Below are positions 8,602 to 17,674 of a stretch of DNA of 64,000 nt, piece by piece. The first letter of the stretch is position 1. Each line of letters starts with the position of its first letter. Source of the DNA: Dehalogenimonas sp. 4OHTPN. Lineage in GTDB: Bacteria > Chloroflexota > Dehalococcoidia > Dehalococcoidales > Dehalococcoidaceae. The stretch covers positions 992,001 through 1,056,000 of the forward strand of contig NZ_CP159307.1 of NCBI RefSeq assembly GCF_040448695.1. The letters are read 5' to 3'. Position numbers and translations under genes: made by a program. The notes below the pieces were generated by a model, which was not told the origin of the DNA, did no database searches, and was given only the letters and a program-made list of their open reading frames with translations.

Positions 8602-10110
8602 ATGGAAATCAAACTTACCACCGGAGACATAAACAAAATCAAGGCTGACGCCGTAATTGTCGGCATATTCGAAGATGTCGAAGGCAGCGAACTCGAAAAA
8701 GACCTGGACAAAGCCCTCGCCGGGGCTGTGGCCGAGTTACGGAAGAAGAAAGAGATCAAGGGCAAGAACTCGGAACTCACCATCATCCACTCGCTGGGCA
8801 AGATCAACGCGGCCAAAGTTGCAATCCTCGGTCTAGGCAAGAAAAAAGACTTTGACACCGCCCGGCTGCGGTCGGCGGTCGCTGACGCCTGCCGTGGGTT
8901 GCAGCGCAAGAATAATGTCGATTTAGCTTTGGCGCTGCCAGACCTCAGTCTCAACGTCAGTGGCATCGGCCGGGTGACGGCTGAAGCGGCCTACCTTGGC
9001 AGCTACAGCTACCGCCGGCACCTGACTAAAGAAGCTGAATACGGCGATATCAAGTCCCTCGTTGTCCTTTCAGAGACGAAACTCGACAAAGATGAATTCG
9101 ACAGGGGCGCTCGAAAAGGCGAGATTACCGCCCAGGCAATCAGGCTGGCGCGGGACATGGCTAATGAACCTTCCAATCACATGACGCCGGAGGATATGGC
9201 GGATATCGCCGAGAAAGTCGGCCGGGAATCCGGTGTCAAGGTAGAGGTTCTTGACAGGAAGGACATGGAAAAACTGGGCATGGGCGGTTTGCTTGGGGTT
9301 TCCCAGGCATCGTTCGAGAAGCATTCCCCCAAACTCATCATCATGCGATACAAGGGCGGCGACGGCGAGAGTTGGGATTTAGCCCTGGTAGGCAAAGGGC
9401 TCACCTTTGATACCGGCGGCATCTCCATCAAGCCGGCTGAAAAAATGGAAGATATGAAGTTTGACATGAGCGGCGGAGCGGCTGCCATCGCCGCCATGAG
9501 TGCCATAGGCAAGCTGAAATTGAAGCTCAACGTCATTGCCGCGGTGCCGGCTACGGAGAACATGCCCGGCGGCGGCGCTTATAAACCGGGCGATGTCCTC
9601 AAGATGTTTACCGGCAAGACAGTGGAGGTAATCACCACCGACGCAGAGGGACGTCTCATCCTGGCTGACGCCCTAGGCTATCTCGTTAAAGAAACTAAGC
9701 CTAAGGCTATCATCGACATGGCGACGCTCACGGGCGCCTGCGTCATCGCGCTGGGCGGCATCACCACCGCGGCCATCACTAACAACCAGCCGCTATGCGA
9801 CAAGGTGATCAAAGCTGGCTCGATTGCGGGCGAAAGGATCTGGCAGCTGCCGGCTTACGACGAGTACAAAGAACAGTATAAGAGTGACTACGCGGACATC
9901 AAAAACGTCGGCGGCCGACCGGCTGGCACCATCACCGCCGGCTTGTTCCTCGGGGAATTTGTCGGTGAAACGCCCTGGGTGCATCTGGACATTGCCGGCA
10001 CGGCTTATGGCGAGAAGGAGAAAGGACATCTGACCAAGGGCGGCAGCGGGGTGCCGGTGGCGACGCTTGTCCGCCTGACGGAGATGCTGGCAGGAGAGCA
10101 GGAGTCCTAG
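8602..10110 (+). CDS. pepA: leucyl aminopeptidase (M17)
   Basis: This is a 502-residue cytosolic metalloaminopeptidase that removes N-terminal residues from peptides. The M17 catalytic domain is clear: GKGLTFDTGGISIKP contains metal and substrate ligands, and TTDAEGRLILADAL near residue 346 is the family signature (NTDAEGRL, here with T in the first position). The smaller N-terminal domain covers about residues 1-170. AAAGGAG at 8591-8597 gives a good Shine-Dalgarno for ATG 8602. It lies directly behind the P-loop kinase. Confidence 0.95.
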   Translation: MEIKLTTGDINKIKADAVIVGIFEDVEGSELEKDLDKALAGAVAELRKKKEIKGKNSELTIIHSLGKINAAKVAILGLGKKKDFDTARLRSAVADACRGLQRKNNVDLALALPDLSLNVSGIGRVTAEAAYLGSYSYRRHLTKEAEYGDIKSLVVLSETKLDKDEFDRGARKGEITAQAIRLARDMANEPSNHMTPEDMADIAEKVGRESGVKVEVLDRKDMEKLGMGGLLGVSQASFEKHSPKLIIMRYKGGDGESWDLALVGKGLTFDTGGISIKPAEKMEDMKFDMSGGAAAIAAMSAIGKLKLKLNVIAAVPATENMPGGGAYKPGDVLKMFTGKTVEVITTDAEGRLILADALGYLVKETKPKAIIDMATLTGACVIALGGITTAAITNNQPLCDKVIKAGSIAGERIWQLPAYDEYKEQYKSDYADIKNVGGRPAGTITAGLFLGEFVGETPWVHLDIAGTAYGEKEKGHLTKGGSGVPVATLVRLTEMLAGEQES

Positions 10111-10129
10111 TCCTAAAGTCCGATTCGCC

Positions 10130-10157
10130 TTGACACGGTTTTAATCGTTATGATAAT
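10130..10157 (+). promoter_or_regulatory. promoter upstream of fadD leader
   Basis: TTGACA (10130-10135) is followed after 16 bp by GATAAT (10152-10157), or after 18 bp by TAATCT. It lies just after pepA and would give a leader of about 130 nt before the acyl-CoA synthetase gene. Confidence 0.6.
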
Positions 10158-10164
10158 CTAACCC

Positions 10165-10301
10165 ATCATGTTCCAAGGCAGGTTCGGCTATACCTTCTCC
10201 TTTACCCAGCGCACCAGGGTGCGCTTGGGTAGGTCGAATACGAACTAAAACTTAGAAGGCGAAAATTAAGACCACCTCCCAAGCGGGGGTGGTTCTTGTT
10301 T
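10165..10301 (+). promoter_or_regulatory. structured leader ending in a terminator hairpin
   Basis: Two hairpins lie between the promoter and fadD. The first pairs ACCCAGCGCAC (10204-10214) with GTGCGCTTGGGT (10219-10230). The second is terminator-like: ACCACCTCCC (10271-10280) pairs with GGGGGTGGT, followed by a T-rich run to 10301. The terminator overlaps the first in-frame GTG of fadD. It may simply end pepA transcripts. Because a promoter lies between pepA and the hairpin, attenuation or a riboswitch is also possible. It matches no riboswitch class I can recall. Confidence 0.5.
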
Positions 10302-12211
10302 ATGGGGGTTTTCCGTATTTGGAGCCGCAGACCATACCGGGCCTCATAAAGCGCAACGCGGAACAATGGCCGGGCAAGGCGGCCATGTGCTACAAGAACC
10401 TTGGCGTGTGGCATCGTTATACCTGGTCGGACTACTTCAACAAGGTCAAGCATTTTTCGTTAGGATTAATTAAGTTAGGTCTTAAGCCTGGCGACATTGT
10501 TGCCATCATCGGCGATAACGAGCCTGAGTGGTTCTGGGGAGAGTTCGCGGTCCAGGCCGCCGGGGCAATCCCAACCGGCATTTTTGTCGATGCGGTCCCA
10601 GATGAAGTGAAGTTCGTGGTGAACCATTCAGGAGCGCGGTTTGCCCTTGCCAACGACCAGGAGCAGGCTGATAAGTTTTTAGAGATTCGGGACGCCGCGC
10701 CGCAGCTGAAAAAAGTCATCTACTGGGATCCCAAGGGCTTGAAGAACTATGACGATCCGCTGCTCACCGGTTTCCGTGAAGTCGTCGAAATGGGTATGGA
10801 GTTTGAAAAAGAACACCCAGGCCTGTTCGAGGAAAACCTGAAAAAAATAAAGCCCGCCGACACCGCCTTCATCTACTATACCTCCGGCACCACCGGTACT
10901 CAGAAAGCCGCCATACTGACCCACAAAGCGCTAATCGCCACCGCCTCCGGCTTTGTCACCCGCTACCCGCTCGATCAAAAAAGCGACCTGATCTCCAACT
11001 TCCCGGCTGCTTGGGTCGGCGACAGTTTTTTCGCTACTATTCCCCATATCCTCTCCGGCGCCCGTCTAAACTTCCCGGAGGAGCCGGAAACCATCGCCTC
11101 GGATACGCGGGAGATAGGTCCACACTTTGCTATTTATGGACCGCGGCAGTGGGAAGGGATCGTCTCCGATATCCAGGTCAAAATGATGGACGCCCACCCG
11201 TTCAAACGATGGGCTTACAAAGCATTGCTCCCGGTAGGCTACAAAATGGCGGAAGCCAGGTTGTCTGGCGTGGAGCCTTCTGCGTTTTGGAAAGCGCTCG
11301 GGAAAGCGTCTGACGGCGTGATGTTCCGGCCGCTGAAAGATAGATTGGGTCTTTCGCGCGTCCGCTGGGCGGTCACCGGTTCATCGGTGCTGGCGCTTGA
11401 CACTTTTAAGTTGATCCACGCCATCGGCATTGAACTAAGGCAGAACTATGCTTCAACCGAGGCAGGCTTTATCTCCTCCCATGGTCAGGGTGACATCGCC
11501 TTCGAGAGTGTTGGTCGGCCAGCCCTTAATACTGAGGTGCGGCTGACCGGTGAAGGTGAGCTATACGTCCGGTCTGACTGCATGTTCTCCGGTTATTACA
11601 AAGATGAAGGCAAGACAAAAGAAAGTTTCGCCCCGGGCGGCTGGTTCCGCACCGGCGACGCGGTTAATATCAACGAGGCCGGTCACATCATTTTCCTGGA
11701 TCGATTGAAGGACATGGGAGAACTAAGGAGCGGGGTAAAGTTTGCCCCGCAATATATCGAAGGCCGCTTGAGGTTTTCGCCGTATATCAAAGACGCCATG
11801 GTTCTAGGTGACAAAGAGAAGGACTTCGCCGCGGCTATCATCAATATCGATTTCGCTATGGTCTCCAAATGGGCGCAAAATCACCATCTTAACTTCACTA
11901 CCTATGTCGATCTGTCGCAGAGGAAAGAGATCGCGGATCTCGTGAATAAGGACGTGGCCAGAGTTAATAGTTTTCTACCGGAACACTCCCGAGTCAAGAA
12001 GTTCGTGATACTCCATAAGGAATTCGATCCCGATGAAGCGGAATTAACCCGCACCCGGAAACTCAGGCGCGGAGCCATGTACCAGCGCTACGCCGACCTG
12101 ATCGAGGCGATGTACGGCGAGAACAAAGAGGTCAAGGTGGAGGCGCCGGTGACCTACCGTGACGGGCGAAAGGGCGTAGTGACCACTTCGATAAAGGTGA
12201 GGTCGCTCTAA
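10289..12211 (+). CDS. long-chain acyl-CoA synthetase (AMP-forming)
   Basis: This 640-residue ANL-family enzyme activates a carboxylic acid to its CoA thioester through an acyl-adenylate. The phosphate loop is YYTSGTTGTQK near residues 195-205. Later motifs are NYASTEAG and the hinge region WFRTGDAVNINEAGHIIFLDRLKD. The C-terminus carries LTRTRKLRR, as in long-chain synthetases. The start is uncertain: GTG 10289 lies within a terminator hairpin, and TTG 10319, behind GGGGG, is an alternative that loses only ten residues. The stop overlaps the livH start by one base (TAATG), so it is translationally coupled to the transporter operon. Confidence 0.88.
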   Translation: MVLVYGGFPYLEPQTIPGLIKRNAEQWPGKAAMCYKNLGVWHRYTWSDYFNKVKHFSLGLIKLGLKPGDIVAIIGDNEPEWFWGEFAVQAAGAIPTGIFVDAVPDEVKFVVNHSGARFALANDQEQADKFLEIRDAAPQLKKVIYWDPKGLKNYDDPLLTGFREVVEMGMEFEKEHPGLFEENLKKIKPADTAFIYYTSGTTGTQKAAILTHKALIATASGFVTRYPLDQKSDLISNFPAAWVGDSFFATIPHILSGARLNFPEEPETIASDTREIGPHFAIYGPRQWEGIVSDIQVKMMDAHPFKRWAYKALLPVGYKMAEARLSGVEPSAFWKALGKASDGVMFRPLKDRLGLSRVRWAVTGSSVLALDTFKLIHAIGIELRQNYASTEAGFISSHGQGDIAFESVGRPALNTEVRLTGEGELYVRSDCMFSGYYKDEGKTKESFAPGGWFRTGDAVNINEAGHIIFLDRLKDMGELRSGVKFAPQYIEGRLRFSPYIKDAMVLGDKEKDFAAAIINIDFAMVSKWAQNHHLNFTTYVDLSQRKEIADLVNKDVARVNSFLPEHSRVKKFVILHKEFDPDEAELTRTRKLRRGAMYQRYADLIEAMYGENKEVKVEAPVTYRDGRKGVVTTSIKVRSL

Positions 12212-13095
12212 TGGCTGACCTGATGCAGTTTGTCCTCACCGGCATCACGGTGGGCCTGGTGTACTCGCTGATAGCCCTGGGCTTCACCTTCATCTGGAAA
12301 TCCTCGTCTGTGGCCAATCTCGCCCTCGGGCAGATGGTGTTGCTCTTTTCCTGGATCGCCTACGGCACCATGGAGCAGGCCGGACTGCCGTTCTGGGCCG
12401 GACTACCGGTGACCATCGCCGCCGCGGCTGGTTTGGGCTGGGTGCTCGAGCGCGTTGTGCTGCGGCCGTTAATCGGTCAACCCATACTCTCACTCATTAC
12501 CGTTACTCTTGGAATAGCCTTCCTGTTTGAAGGCCTGGTCGCTATGTTCTGGCCTATTTCCACCGCCGCAATGCCGGACTTCATCCCGGATGAGCCGGTA
12601 CAGATACTTGGAGCGGTTGTCTCCCAGGAATACCTCTGGGCGGCCGGCATCGCCCTGGTACTCTTCATCCTGGTTAGCATCTTCTTCCGTTATCACAAAA
12701 TGGGCGTGGCTATGCGGGCTACCGCCGACGACCAGATGGCGGTCTGGGCTTGCGGCATTCCGGTAACCAAAATATTCTCCGTTTCCTGGATGTTCGCCGG
12801 AGCGCTGGCGGCTATCGGCGGCGTGCTGATGAGTTCCATCGGCGGCATTACTCACGGCCTCGTCGAAACCGGGCTTAAATCGTTTTCCGTGGTCATTCTC
12901 GGCGGGCTGGACTCTTTCCTGGGGGCTATTGTCGCTGGCCCCATAATCGGGCTCGCGGAAAACCTCGGCGGCGGCTATTTGACTGAATTGACCTGGTCAG
13001 GTGTTAAAGATGTCATTCCGTTTATCATTATCGTAATCGTATTGTTCATTAAGCCTTATGGTTTGTTCGGTCAGGAACGCATCGAGAGGATATGA
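12211..13095 (+). CDS. livH: LIV-type ABC transporter permease LivH
   Basis: The 294-residue protein is very hydrophobic, with about eight membrane helices, and matches the LivH permease family of branched-chain amino acid type importers. The segment VLRPLIGQPILSLITVTLG and the C-terminal SFSVVILGGLDSFLGAIVAG loop are typical and contact the ATPases. It starts one base inside the stop of the acyl-CoA synthetase gene. It pairs with LivM to form the membrane channel. The transported substrate is unknown; the interleaved ligases suggest a carboxylic acid. Confidence 0.92.
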   Translation: MADLMQFVLTGITVGLVYSLIALGFTFIWKSSSVANLALGQMVLLFSWIAYGTMEQAGLPFWAGLPVTIAAAAGLGWVLERVVLRPLIGQPILSLITVTLGIAFLFEGLVAMFWPISTAAMPDFIPDEPVQILGAVVSQEYLWAAGIALVLFILVSIFFRYHKMGVAMRATADDQMAVWACGIPVTKIFSVSWMFAGALAAIGGVLMSSIGGITHGLVETGLKSFSVVILGGLDSFLGAIVAGPIIGLAENLGGGYLTELTWSGVKDVIPFIIIVIVLFIKPYGLFGQERIERI

Positions 13096-13131
13096 GGTTT
13101 TGTCAATCGTTTTGAAACGGCGGGACGTAAT

Positions 13132-14184
13132 ATGAGCGGCGGGCTGCCCTGCGGGACTCGGAACTTCAGCTATGCCGCCGATATGGCCATTTTCCGGACC
13201 AAGACCCATTGGGCTCTGCTGATTATCGGACTCATTGTGCTGTTTACCGCGCCGTTGTACCTGTCAGTCTATTGGCTGGGCGTGGTCAATCTCATCGGCA
13301 TCACCATCATCGCCGCCACCGGCCTCAACCTCCTCACCGGTTATTGCGGCCAACTCTCGGTGGGCCACGCCGGCTTCATCGCGGTGGGCGCCTTCACCTC
13401 AGCGGTACTGACCTCCCGCCTGGAATTGCCTTTTCTGGTCGCCTTGCCTGCCGCGGGGCTGCTGGCAGGCGGCATCGGTATTATATTCGGCGTCGCATCC
13501 CTGAGGGTCAAGGGTTTTTATCTGGCGATATCAACCATCGCCGCCCAGATCATCATCATTTGGGTGATAAATCACCTAAGTATCACCGGCGGTTTCCTGG
13601 GTATGAGCGTGCCGCGAGCCGAAATCTTCGGGATCACTTTCCGATCGCCCCAAAGCCTTTTTTTTCTGATCATGATTGCTGCGGTTATAGTAATCTTTTT
13701 CGCCAAGAACCTGGCGCGAACGCGCATTGGCCGGGCCTTCGTGGCGGTGCGGGACAATGATCTGGCCGCTGAAGTCATGGGTATCAACCTTTTCCGCTAT
13801 AAACTTGTCGCCTTTTTCATCGGCTGCTTTTTAGCCGGTATCGCCGGCTCGCTGACTGCTCACTGGATTGGATTTGTGTCCACTGAGCATTTCTCGATCA
13901 CCGACTCCATTTTGTATGTAGGCATGATCATTATCGGCGGGGCCGGTACAACACTCGGCCCGATACTGGGTGCCGTTGCCATCCGCTTGTTGCAGCAGGG
14001 CGTGACCTATATTTCTACACCTTTAGCTGGTATCGACTGGTTGCCGCCCGGCTTCACTGCAGGTTTGGCACCTTTTACCTTCGGCCTGGTTATCGTGCTT
14101 TTCCTGGTACTTGAACCGCGGGGATTGGCCCATCGCTGGAATCTCTTCAAAGCCTCCTACCGGCTATGGCCTTTTTCATACTGA
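13132..14184 (+). CDS. livM: LIV-type ABC transporter permease LivM
   Basis: This second permease subunit of the LIV family has 350 residues and about nine membrane segments. It shows the conserved GYCGQLSVGHAGFIAVGAF segment near residues 70-90 and the coupling loop YVGMIIIGGAGTTLGPILGA near the C-terminus. Start choice is open: ATG 13132 gives a short hydrophilic leader, while ATG 13186 (MAIFRTKTHW) would begin just before the first helix. The gene sits between livH and the binding-protein gene livK. Confidence 0.9.
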   Translation: MSGGLPCGTRNFSYAADMAIFRTKTHWALLIIGLIVLFTAPLYLSVYWLGVVNLIGITIIAATGLNLLTGYCGQLSVGHAGFIAVGAFTSAVLTSRLELPFLVALPAAGLLAGGIGIIFGVASLRVKGFYLAISTIAAQIIIIWVINHLSITGGFLGMSVPRAEIFGITFRSPQSLFFLIMIAAVIVIFFAKNLARTRIGRAFVAVRDNDLAAEVMGINLFRYKLVAFFIGCFLAGIAGSLTAHWIGFVSTEHFSITDSILYVGMIIIGGAGTTLGPILGAVAIRLLQQGVTYISTPLAGIDWLPPGFTAGLAPFTFGLVIVLFLVLEPRGLAHRWNLFKASYRLWPFSY

Positions 14185-14253
14185 CGGTAGGGGAGGATAG
14201 GTATATGTGAGGCGCAAAAAGAGGTATTCGGGGAAAATTTACGGAGGGATGAG

Positions 14254-15534
14254 ATGAAAGGAAACAGTTTAGCTCGTAAACTCTCGGTCATTTTATTGAC
14301 GATTATTGTAGCCGGTCTGCCGGTACTGGCGGCCGGTTGCGGCGATGACAACGGCGGCGGTCAAACAACCGCTCCTACCAGTACTGTCAAACAGCCGCTG
14401 AAGATCGGCATCATGTACCCTCAAACGGGCGTTGCGGCGGCCAAAGGCCAGCCCATGGCTGCCGGCGTTCTGGATGCCATCAAGTATATCAACGAGGAAA
14501 AGGGCGGGGTTCTCGGGCACCAGATTGAAGTCATCTCCCGCGATAACGGTTATGACGCGGCTAAAGCAACCACCATAATCAACGAATTCATTTCCAGCAA
14601 AGCCCTGATGTTTACCACCCAGGCTTCGGCAATGATGTCAGTGGTGATGGGTATCGCCAATGAAGCGAGTCTGCCAGGTTTCACTGTTTTCTCCGCCCCG
14701 TCGATCACTCAACCGGCCAAACACATTTACGCCCAGATGCCTGACTACGGGGACGGCTGGGCGATCTTTGCGGACTACTATATAAAGAACGTTTGGAAGG
14801 GCACCGGAAAGCCTAAAATGGCGCTGATGCTCCTCAATAATTCTACCGGGTATGGCGCTAAAGACGCCGCCGACAAACTGGCGGCCACCATGGGTATTGA
14901 AATTGTTGCCATCGAGGAGCATACCTCGACAACGGCCAACGAAATCGAAGCCCTCACCCGCATCGCCGCCAAGAACCCGGATGTGATCTTTATCTCCAGC
15001 ACGCCGCAGCCCACTTCCATAATCGTCAAAGGTATCCGCGACATTCAAGCGACCGGAAAATTTGCCGGATTAACCATCGGCTGCGGTCACGCTTCCTACA
15101 CCAGCCAACTGGTTGACCTGGCCGGCGCCGCTAAAGTCGAGGGCGTCTACGGCGTCTTCCCCACCGTGAGCTGGGGCGAGAACGTTGCCGGAATGGCCAA
15201 GATGACAGAGTACGTCAACAAATATCACCCGGACTTCAAAAACAACATGGACTATATCACCGCCTGGGCCGAGGGGCTTTTAATCGCCAAAATCCTGGAA
15301 ACTGCCATTCAGAATACCCCCGGCGGGGCGGCCAACCTGACCCCTGCCAATGTGGAGAAGTACGGTTTCCAGATGTTAAACTACGACGTTGAGGGGTTGC
15401 ACGGCCCGGTAAAGTATACTGCCGGCGACAACCGCCTCTCCAAAGGCATGCGTGTTTTCCAGGTCAAGAGCGGCGTCATCACCGCTGTTTCCAACTGGAT
15501 CAATGCCGCCTACATCGACTACGGGTTAAAATAG
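14254..15534 (+). CDS. livK: periplasmic-binding lipoprotein LivK (Peripla_BP_6)
   Basis: This is a substrate-binding protein of 426 residues. The N-terminus is a lipoprotein signal with a hydrophobic core and the lipobox LAAGC (Cys about residue 29), followed by a flexible linker rich in Gly, Thr and Pro. The mature part, from about residue 48 (LKIGIMYPQTG), is a type I periplasmic-binding fold as in LivJ/LivK. It would be anchored to the outside of the membrane and deliver the ligand to LivH/LivM. GGAGGG lies about ten bases before ATG 14254. A strong hairpin follows directly after the stop codon. Confidence 0.93.
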   Translation: MKGNSLARKLSVILLTIIVAGLPVLAAGCGDDNGGGQTTAPTSTVKQPLKIGIMYPQTGVAAAKGQPMAAGVLDAIKYINEEKGGVLGHQIEVISRDNGYDAAKATTIINEFISSKALMFTTQASAMMSVVMGIANEASLPGFTVFSAPSITQPAKHIYAQMPDYGDGWAIFADYYIKNVWKGTGKPKMALMLLNNSTGYGAKDAADKLAATMGIEIVAIEEHTSTTANEIEALTRIAAKNPDVIFISSTPQPTSIIVKGIRDIQATGKFAGLTIGCGHASYTSQLVDLAGAAKVEGVYGVFPTVSWGENVAGMAKMTEYVNKYHPDFKNNMDYITAWAEGLLIAKILETAIQNTPGGAANLTPANVEKYGFQMLNYDVEGLHGPVKYTAGDNRLSKGMRVFQVKSGVITAVSNWINAAYIDYGLK

Positions 15535-15542
15535 ATTTACAT

Positions 15543-15572
15543 CGGCGGTGGGGGCACAAGCCCCCACCGCCG
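15543..15572 (+). promoter_or_regulatory. 13-bp perfect hairpin after livK
   Basis: CGGCGGTGGGGGC (15543-15555) and GCCCCCACCGCCG (15560-15572) form a perfect 13-bp stem with an ACAA loop, eight bases after the livK stop and 10 bases before livF. No T run follows, so it is not a standard terminator. Such hairpins often protect the 3' end of binding-protein mRNA. Confidence 0.75.
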
Positions 15573-15582
15573 AAAGGCAACA

Positions 15583-16374
15583 ATGCTCAAGCTCAACAAC
15601 ATCGAGGTCGCTTACCTCAACGTCATCCGTGTGCTGCACGGCGTGTCGCTGTCGGTACCGGATGGCCAAATCGTAACCCTCTTGGGGGCTAACGGCGCCG
15701 GCAAGACGACGACCCTGAAGGCTATCTCCGGCCTGCTGCACGTGGAAGAGGGCGAAGTCACCGACGGCAACATAGAATGGAACGGTGAGCGCATTGACAA
15801 GAAAAACGCCGAATATATCGGGCGGCTGGGCATCGTCCAGGCGCTGGAAGGCCGCCGCGTTTTTGAGCATCTTACCGCCGAGGAGAATTTGCTGGTGGGT
15901 GCCTTCCACCGCAAGGACCGCAAAGAAATTAAGAACGATCTAGATATGGTCTACAATTACTTCTCGCGTCTCCGCAATCTGCGCAACAACACCGCCGGCT
16001 ACCTCTCCGGCGGTGAGCAGCAGATGGTGGTCATCGGGCGGGCGATGATGGCGCGCCCCAAACTTATGATGCTGGACGAACCTTCTTTGGGCCTGGCGCC
16101 TTTGATGGTGGACGAGATATATTCCATCATCCGCCGGTTCAATGAAGAACAGCAGACGTCGGTGCTCCTCGTCGAGCAGAACGTCCGCATAGCCCTATCC
16201 ATCGCCCATTACGGATACGTCATGGAAAACGGGCGGGTAGTGCTGGACGGCACTGCGGACTTTCTTAAAAACAACGAGGATGTTAAGGAGTTCTATATGG
16301 GCCTGTCGGCGGTGGGCAAGCGTAAGAGCTACCGCGACGTCAAACACTATAAGCGGCGCAAACGCTGGCTGTAA
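15583..16374 (+). CDS. livF: LIV-type ABC transporter ATPase LivF
   Basis: This ATP-binding subunit has 263 residues. Walker A is GANGAGKTT near residues 36-44. The ABC signature is LSGGEQQMV near residue 143, Walker B is LMMLDEPSLGLAP, and the switch His follows in LLVEQN. The length and the EGRRVFEHLTAEENLLVG segment match LivF. The basic C-terminal extension (about residues 240-263) is longer than usual. It would power import together with LivG. Confidence 0.93.
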   Translation: MLKLNNIEVAYLNVIRVLHGVSLSVPDGQIVTLLGANGAGKTTTLKAISGLLHVEEGEVTDGNIEWNGERIDKKNAEYIGRLGIVQALEGRRVFEHLTAEENLLVGAFHRKDRKEIKNDLDMVYNYFSRLRNLRNNTAGYLSGGEQQMVVIGRAMMARPKLMMLDEPSLGLAPLMVDEIYSIIRRFNEEQQTSVLLVEQNVRIALSIAHYGYVMENGRVVLDGTADFLKNNEDVKEFYMGLSAVGKRKSYRDVKHYKRRKRWL

Positions 16375-16389
16375 ATTAGAAAAACAAGA

Positions 16390-17673
16390 ATGACAGCAAT
16401 AAATAAAGACCTGCATTACGATGAATTGGAATCAATGGCCGCGTCTGAAAGACAGGCGTATCTCGATGCCCGGCTGGTGAAGGCCGTGGCTCGCGCCTAC
16501 CGGGGCGCCCCCGGAGTTCGGGAGATGCTGAACCAGGCAGGGGTTAGGCCGTCGCAAATTAAAACCGCGTCCGACCTGGAAAAACTGCCGATAACCCGCA
16601 AGACCGATCTCATCGAAAAACAAAAACAAAATCGGCCGTACGGCGGCTATTACATCGGTCAGCTCGATGAGATCGAGCGCGTCTTTATCTCACCGGGGCC
16701 TGTTTACGAACCCCTTCATTCCTCGCGTATAAAGTGGTTCGCCAGGAGCTTTTGGGCGGCTGGCTTTTGCCGTGGTGACGTGGCTATCAATACCTTCACC
16801 TACCACCTGTCACCCGCGGGCACCCTTTTCGGCGAGGCCTTGCGGCACTGCGGCGCCACCGTAGTCGTCGCCGGCGCCGGCAATACAGAAATCCACTTGA
16901 GGACAATGAAAGACCTCGGCGTGACCGGATTCGTCGGTACCCCCAGCTACTTGATGAGCTTAATCAATAAAATCGAAGAAACCGGCGGAAATTTCAAGAA
17001 GGACTTCAAGGTCAACAAAGCCTGGTTTACCGGCGAGATGCTGTCCCCTTCGGTGCGCCGCATTCTGGAACAAGACTATTGCGTGGATACTCGCCAGGCT
17101 TACGCGGTGACCGAACCCGGAGGGGCGCTGGCATACGAATGCTCTCAGAAATCAGGGCTGCACTTAATGGACGACTATTTGATCGAGATAGTTGATCCAG
17201 CCACCGGTAAACAAATGCTTCCGGGTGATGTGGGTGAAGTGGTAGTGACACCTTTACATAATCCGCACTGGGGCCTCCTGCGTTTTGGTACGGGAGATCT
17301 GTCGCGACTGCTCATGGATCAATGCGCCTGCGGGCGTACGGCGCCCAAACTTGCCGGTTTGCTGGGACGCACCGGCGAGGCGGTCAAGGTGCGAGGCATG
17401 TTCGTCGTGCCCAAACAGGCTGAAGCTGCTTTATCGCGTATAGGCCAGGACGGCAAATTCCAGATTATTGTCAGACGGGAAGGCAATCGTGACGTGCTGA
17501 CTCTCAAACTGGAAGTAAAACCCAGCGCTGGTCACTCCGGCGAACCGCGTCAGGGCATTGAAGAGGCTTTCCAAAACGCATGCGTAGTGAAACTGGATCA
17601 TTTGGAATTGGCCTCACCCGGGTCCATTCCAGCGGATGCTAAAACCGTCGTTGATGAACGGAAGTGGGATTAG
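16390..17673 (+). CDS. PaaK-like phenylacetate-CoA ligase family protein
   Basis: The 427-residue protein is related to phenylacetate-CoA ligase (PaaK), the short ANL branch that activates aromatic acids. The middle carries VTEPGGALAYEC and the C-terminal part FGTGDLSRLL and GRTGEAVKVRGMFV, as in PaaK. The usual phosphate loop SSGTTGxP is replaced by ISPGPVYEPLHSS near residue 97, so nucleotide binding may differ. It lies inside the liv operon between livF and livG, and its stop is one base before livG. This placement suggests that it activates or senses the imported compound. The substrate is not known. Confidence 0.82.
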   Translation: MTAINKDLHYDELESMAASERQAYLDARLVKAVARAYRGAPGVREMLNQAGVRPSQIKTASDLEKLPITRKTDLIEKQKQNRPYGGYYIGQLDEIERVFISPGPVYEPLHSSRIKWFARSFWAAGFCRGDVAINTFTYHLSPAGTLFGEALRHCGATVVVAGAGNTEIHLRTMKDLGVTGFVGTPSYLMSLINKIEETGGNFKKDFKVNKAWFTGEMLSPSVRRILEQDYCVDTRQAYAVTEPGGALAYECSQKSGLHLMDDYLIEIVDPATGKQMLPGDVGEVVVTPLHNPHWGLLRFGTGDLSRLLMDQCACGRTAPKLAGLLGRTGEAVKVRGMFVVPKQAEAALSRIGQDGKFQIIVRREGNRDVLTLKLEVKPSAGHSGEPRQGIEEAFQNACVVKLDHLELASPGSIPADAKTVVDERKWD

Positions 17674-17674
17674 A

